This document shows positions 61,973-64,000 of a stretch of DNA of 64,000 bases, piece by piece. The DNA comes from Musa acuminata AAA Group (taxonomy: Eukaryota > Streptophyta > Magnoliopsida > Zingiberales > Musaceae). The notes under the pieces are model-generated. The model was not told the origin of the DNA. It made no database searches and was given only the letters and a program-made list of their open reading frames with translations. Positions within the stretch are counted from its first letter, which is position 1. Each line of letters starts with the position of its first letter. A program made the translations under genes and the position numbers. Location: assembly GCF_036884655.1 (NCBI RefSeq), contig NC_088347.1:14985001-15049000 (forward strand), given 5' to 3'.

Positions 61973-63030
61973 ATTGAATCTCATATTTTGATGATGAAAT
62001 CAATTAATGAGTTTACGATCTAATCTGCGTTTTGAATGATATGGGACTAACTTCGATCAAAAAAGGTAAATCGATTAAAGTAGAAAAAATCAGACATTGG
62101 GCCAAAGTGAACAAGTCAGAAGATTGGACGTCGGCTGAAGGATCAATCAACGTACCGGCAGAAGGACTTCGTGTAGTAAGTTCGAGCATCGGGCTAAAGG
62201 ATTAGACATTGCTCCAAGGAGATCGAAAGATGCGAAATGTTAACATGCCAATTGGACAATACGCCGAAGGAGAGGACGATGCACCAAATGATCAAACGAA
62301 GCATTGGAGGATCAGACGAAGCACCGGATAAACCAATGACATGTCGAACAACATAGAATCCTAGTCTTGTAATCGGTTGTCTTAATTAGTTGTAGTTAAG
62401 TCGTAATTGAGTTGATTTCGGGTGTAACCATATTAACTCAATTAGGGTCCCATTAGGCTTGAGTTGGGACTGTTTTGGAGCTAAGTGAAAGGCTCATTCG
62501 GTCATCCAAGGTTAGGTGGAACCACTTTTAAGTTGAAAAAGTCAATAGCACACTTTTTCATGCTGTCAGGCAATGGTACCACCTAAACGCAGTCTCCGAG
62601 ACTATGTCAAGCGGTGGTACCGCCTAGTGTCAACGTTGTAGGTGATGGTATTACCCAACATAGGCGGTGGTACTGCTAGGACTCGGGAAACCTAGGATGA
62701 GACCTTTTTTGGCTCTATTTTTGAAGTCGGGTCTATAAATATCTCAGTTATTTCTACTTGGAAAAGCATAAAATTGAGTAGAAAATGAGGAAAGAATAAT
62801 TGAGAAAAAAAATGGAAACTCTCTTAGGATTTAGTCTTTTCCTCCTAGAGTTAGAAGTTTTCTAAGGGAAGAGTGAGGTAAAGAAAGGTGTGAAAGGTTC
62901 TCTCCTAAGCCTATGAAGAGAAGAAAGAGTTGTAAGGGTAGTTGATCTTCGCCCGTCGAAAGAAGATCGGTAGTGAAAGCCGATAGCCTCGAATGAAGGG
63001 AAATCGAGAGTGGATCATATGGTCATAACA
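61973..63030 (+). repeat. 3' LTR of the second gag-only Sirevirus, truncated
   Basis: Starts TATTGAATCTCATATTTTG (TG mutated to TA) and follows 56359 onward up to CGAGAGTGGATCATATGGTCATAAC; the last several hundred bp of the LTR are missing. Confidence 0.83.
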
Positions 63031-63821
63031 AAACTATTAAATATATTCTTATATACTCTTTCGATATAAATAAACTATTAAATATAATACTTGAACTCAT
63101 GTTTTGTACTTGTGTTTTTTTATATGCTTTATGCTCCCTTGTTATGAACCAAAGGAAATCTATACTACTACTCTTAGAGCTAAAGACTATCAATATTGAG
63201 AAGCTTATATGTTTTTTTTTCTTCGTTTTTAAGTATACTTTTAATAAAATGATATATATAACTTGTATATTCATGTACCATAAGAAAAGGTCATATGTTA
63301 TGTAATTATTTTATCATGAATTTGTTAATCGCTTACTAAGTTTTGTAACTCACTTTATTGCTATATAAAATTTTCAGATGAGAATACTATTCACTTTAGG
63401 TTTAGATTAAGGTAATATAATGCTAAAAGATTTTAGTAAGTTTTAGGTGATTTGATGCAATATAGTTGTAAAAGTATATTTTCATGTAATGTGATTCAAA
63501 CAAATCTGAATTTATATGTATTGTAAGGTTAAAGAACCTATCAAAGCTTAAAATATTAAATATAAAATTTTATACTGATATGAATTTATAGTAAATAATT
63601 GATTTTATGGTTATAGTAATTTCGGTTTACAAGTGGTTGTTAGTTGTCTTGGATTTTATGAAGTTTTATAAATACATAAGTTTTATAAATATGAATAAAC
63701 TACAAATACATATGTTGGTTGACTATAAACTACATTAGTTTTATAAATATGAATAATTTTTTTTTAGTATCCTCAAATTTTATATCTTGAAATCTGGGTT
63801 TAGATCATGGATAATAGATAA

Positions 63822-63917
<96 letters not shown>

Positions 63918-64000
63918 TTTGGGGGCAAATTACGATGAGCTTCTCGCTTTTATTCTTTTCTTCCTCTTGTTGTGGTCACCATACAAATTGGTTCTGTATT
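63031..64000. other. AT-rich flank with a TTA/TA microsatellite
   Basis: No coding signal. A compound microsatellite, (TTA)n then (TA)n, lies at about 63823-63910. Confidence 0.8.

Larger units (their letters stand above)
56359..63030 (+). mobile_element. Second gag-only Sirevirus-type element, decayed, 3' LTR truncated
   Basis: LTR 56359-59115 (interrupted by a solo LTR), decayed gag 59116-60106, AT-rich interior without pol to 61972, and a 3' LTR from 61973 cut off at about 63030. The two LTRs share a subfamily distinct from the LTR at 54588. PBS and the first gag codons are deleted. Confidence 0.85.

Overview
This is a plant nuclear window. It holds two intron-containing, plant-type single-copy genes in a dense nest of LTR retrotransposons. 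The many Sirevirus-type copies (polyG near the LTR end, poly-palindromic LTRs) and an Angela/BARE-like copia element suggest a monocot, perhaps Zingiberales such as Musaceae. That placement is inference; no species marker was found.

Layout. (1) 1-7205: the degraded pol gene of a minus-strand Ty1/copia element is split by a 5.5-kb Ty3/gypsy chromovirus-like element (719-6217) with a CAACA target duplication. (2) 7206-21000: gene island. A WIP-type (WPP-domain-interacting, KASH) nuclear-envelope gene lies at 7637-11615 and a HAPLESS 8-like zinc-finger gene at 14679-19457. Both are on the minus strand; I rebuilt exon joins that keep frame across every intron. (3) 21000-30016: AT-rich intergenic DNA with a decayed gypsy remnant near 26.5-26.85 kb and no convincing gene. 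(4) 30017-63030: nested and rearranged LTR elements. These are a Sirevirus remnant (30017-34476) carrying an Angela-family solo LTR inside a 222-bp duplication; an Angela-family relic LTR (34501-35757); a full-length but decayed Angela-like copia element (36802-53274, TSD GATGA) whose right LTR is split by a gag-only Sirevirus (44289-52072, TSD GGATC); and a plus-strand LTR-internal-LTR-internal-LTR Sirevirus array (54588-63030), one LTR of which carries a solo Angela LTR (TSD GGTAC). (5) 63031-64000: AT-rich sequence and a TTA/TA microsatellite.

The two host genes are not an operon or pathway. In Arabidopsis, WIP proteins act at the nuclear envelope and HAP8 was found as a male-gametophyte gene; adjacency here is probably incidental. 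The retroelement ORFs are nearly all broken by frameshifts, internal deletions and stops, often at expected Trp codons, as expected for methylated, deaminating repeats.

The most interesting signal is a pair of separate Sirevirus elements that keep gag but lack pol and share the same gag 3' junction and the same AT-rich tail. This points to a non-autonomous gag-only (TR-GAG-like) lineage. Next are a 222-bp flank duplication around a solo LTR, a long TA cruciform inside an LTR, and reciprocal nesting of two retrotransposon families.
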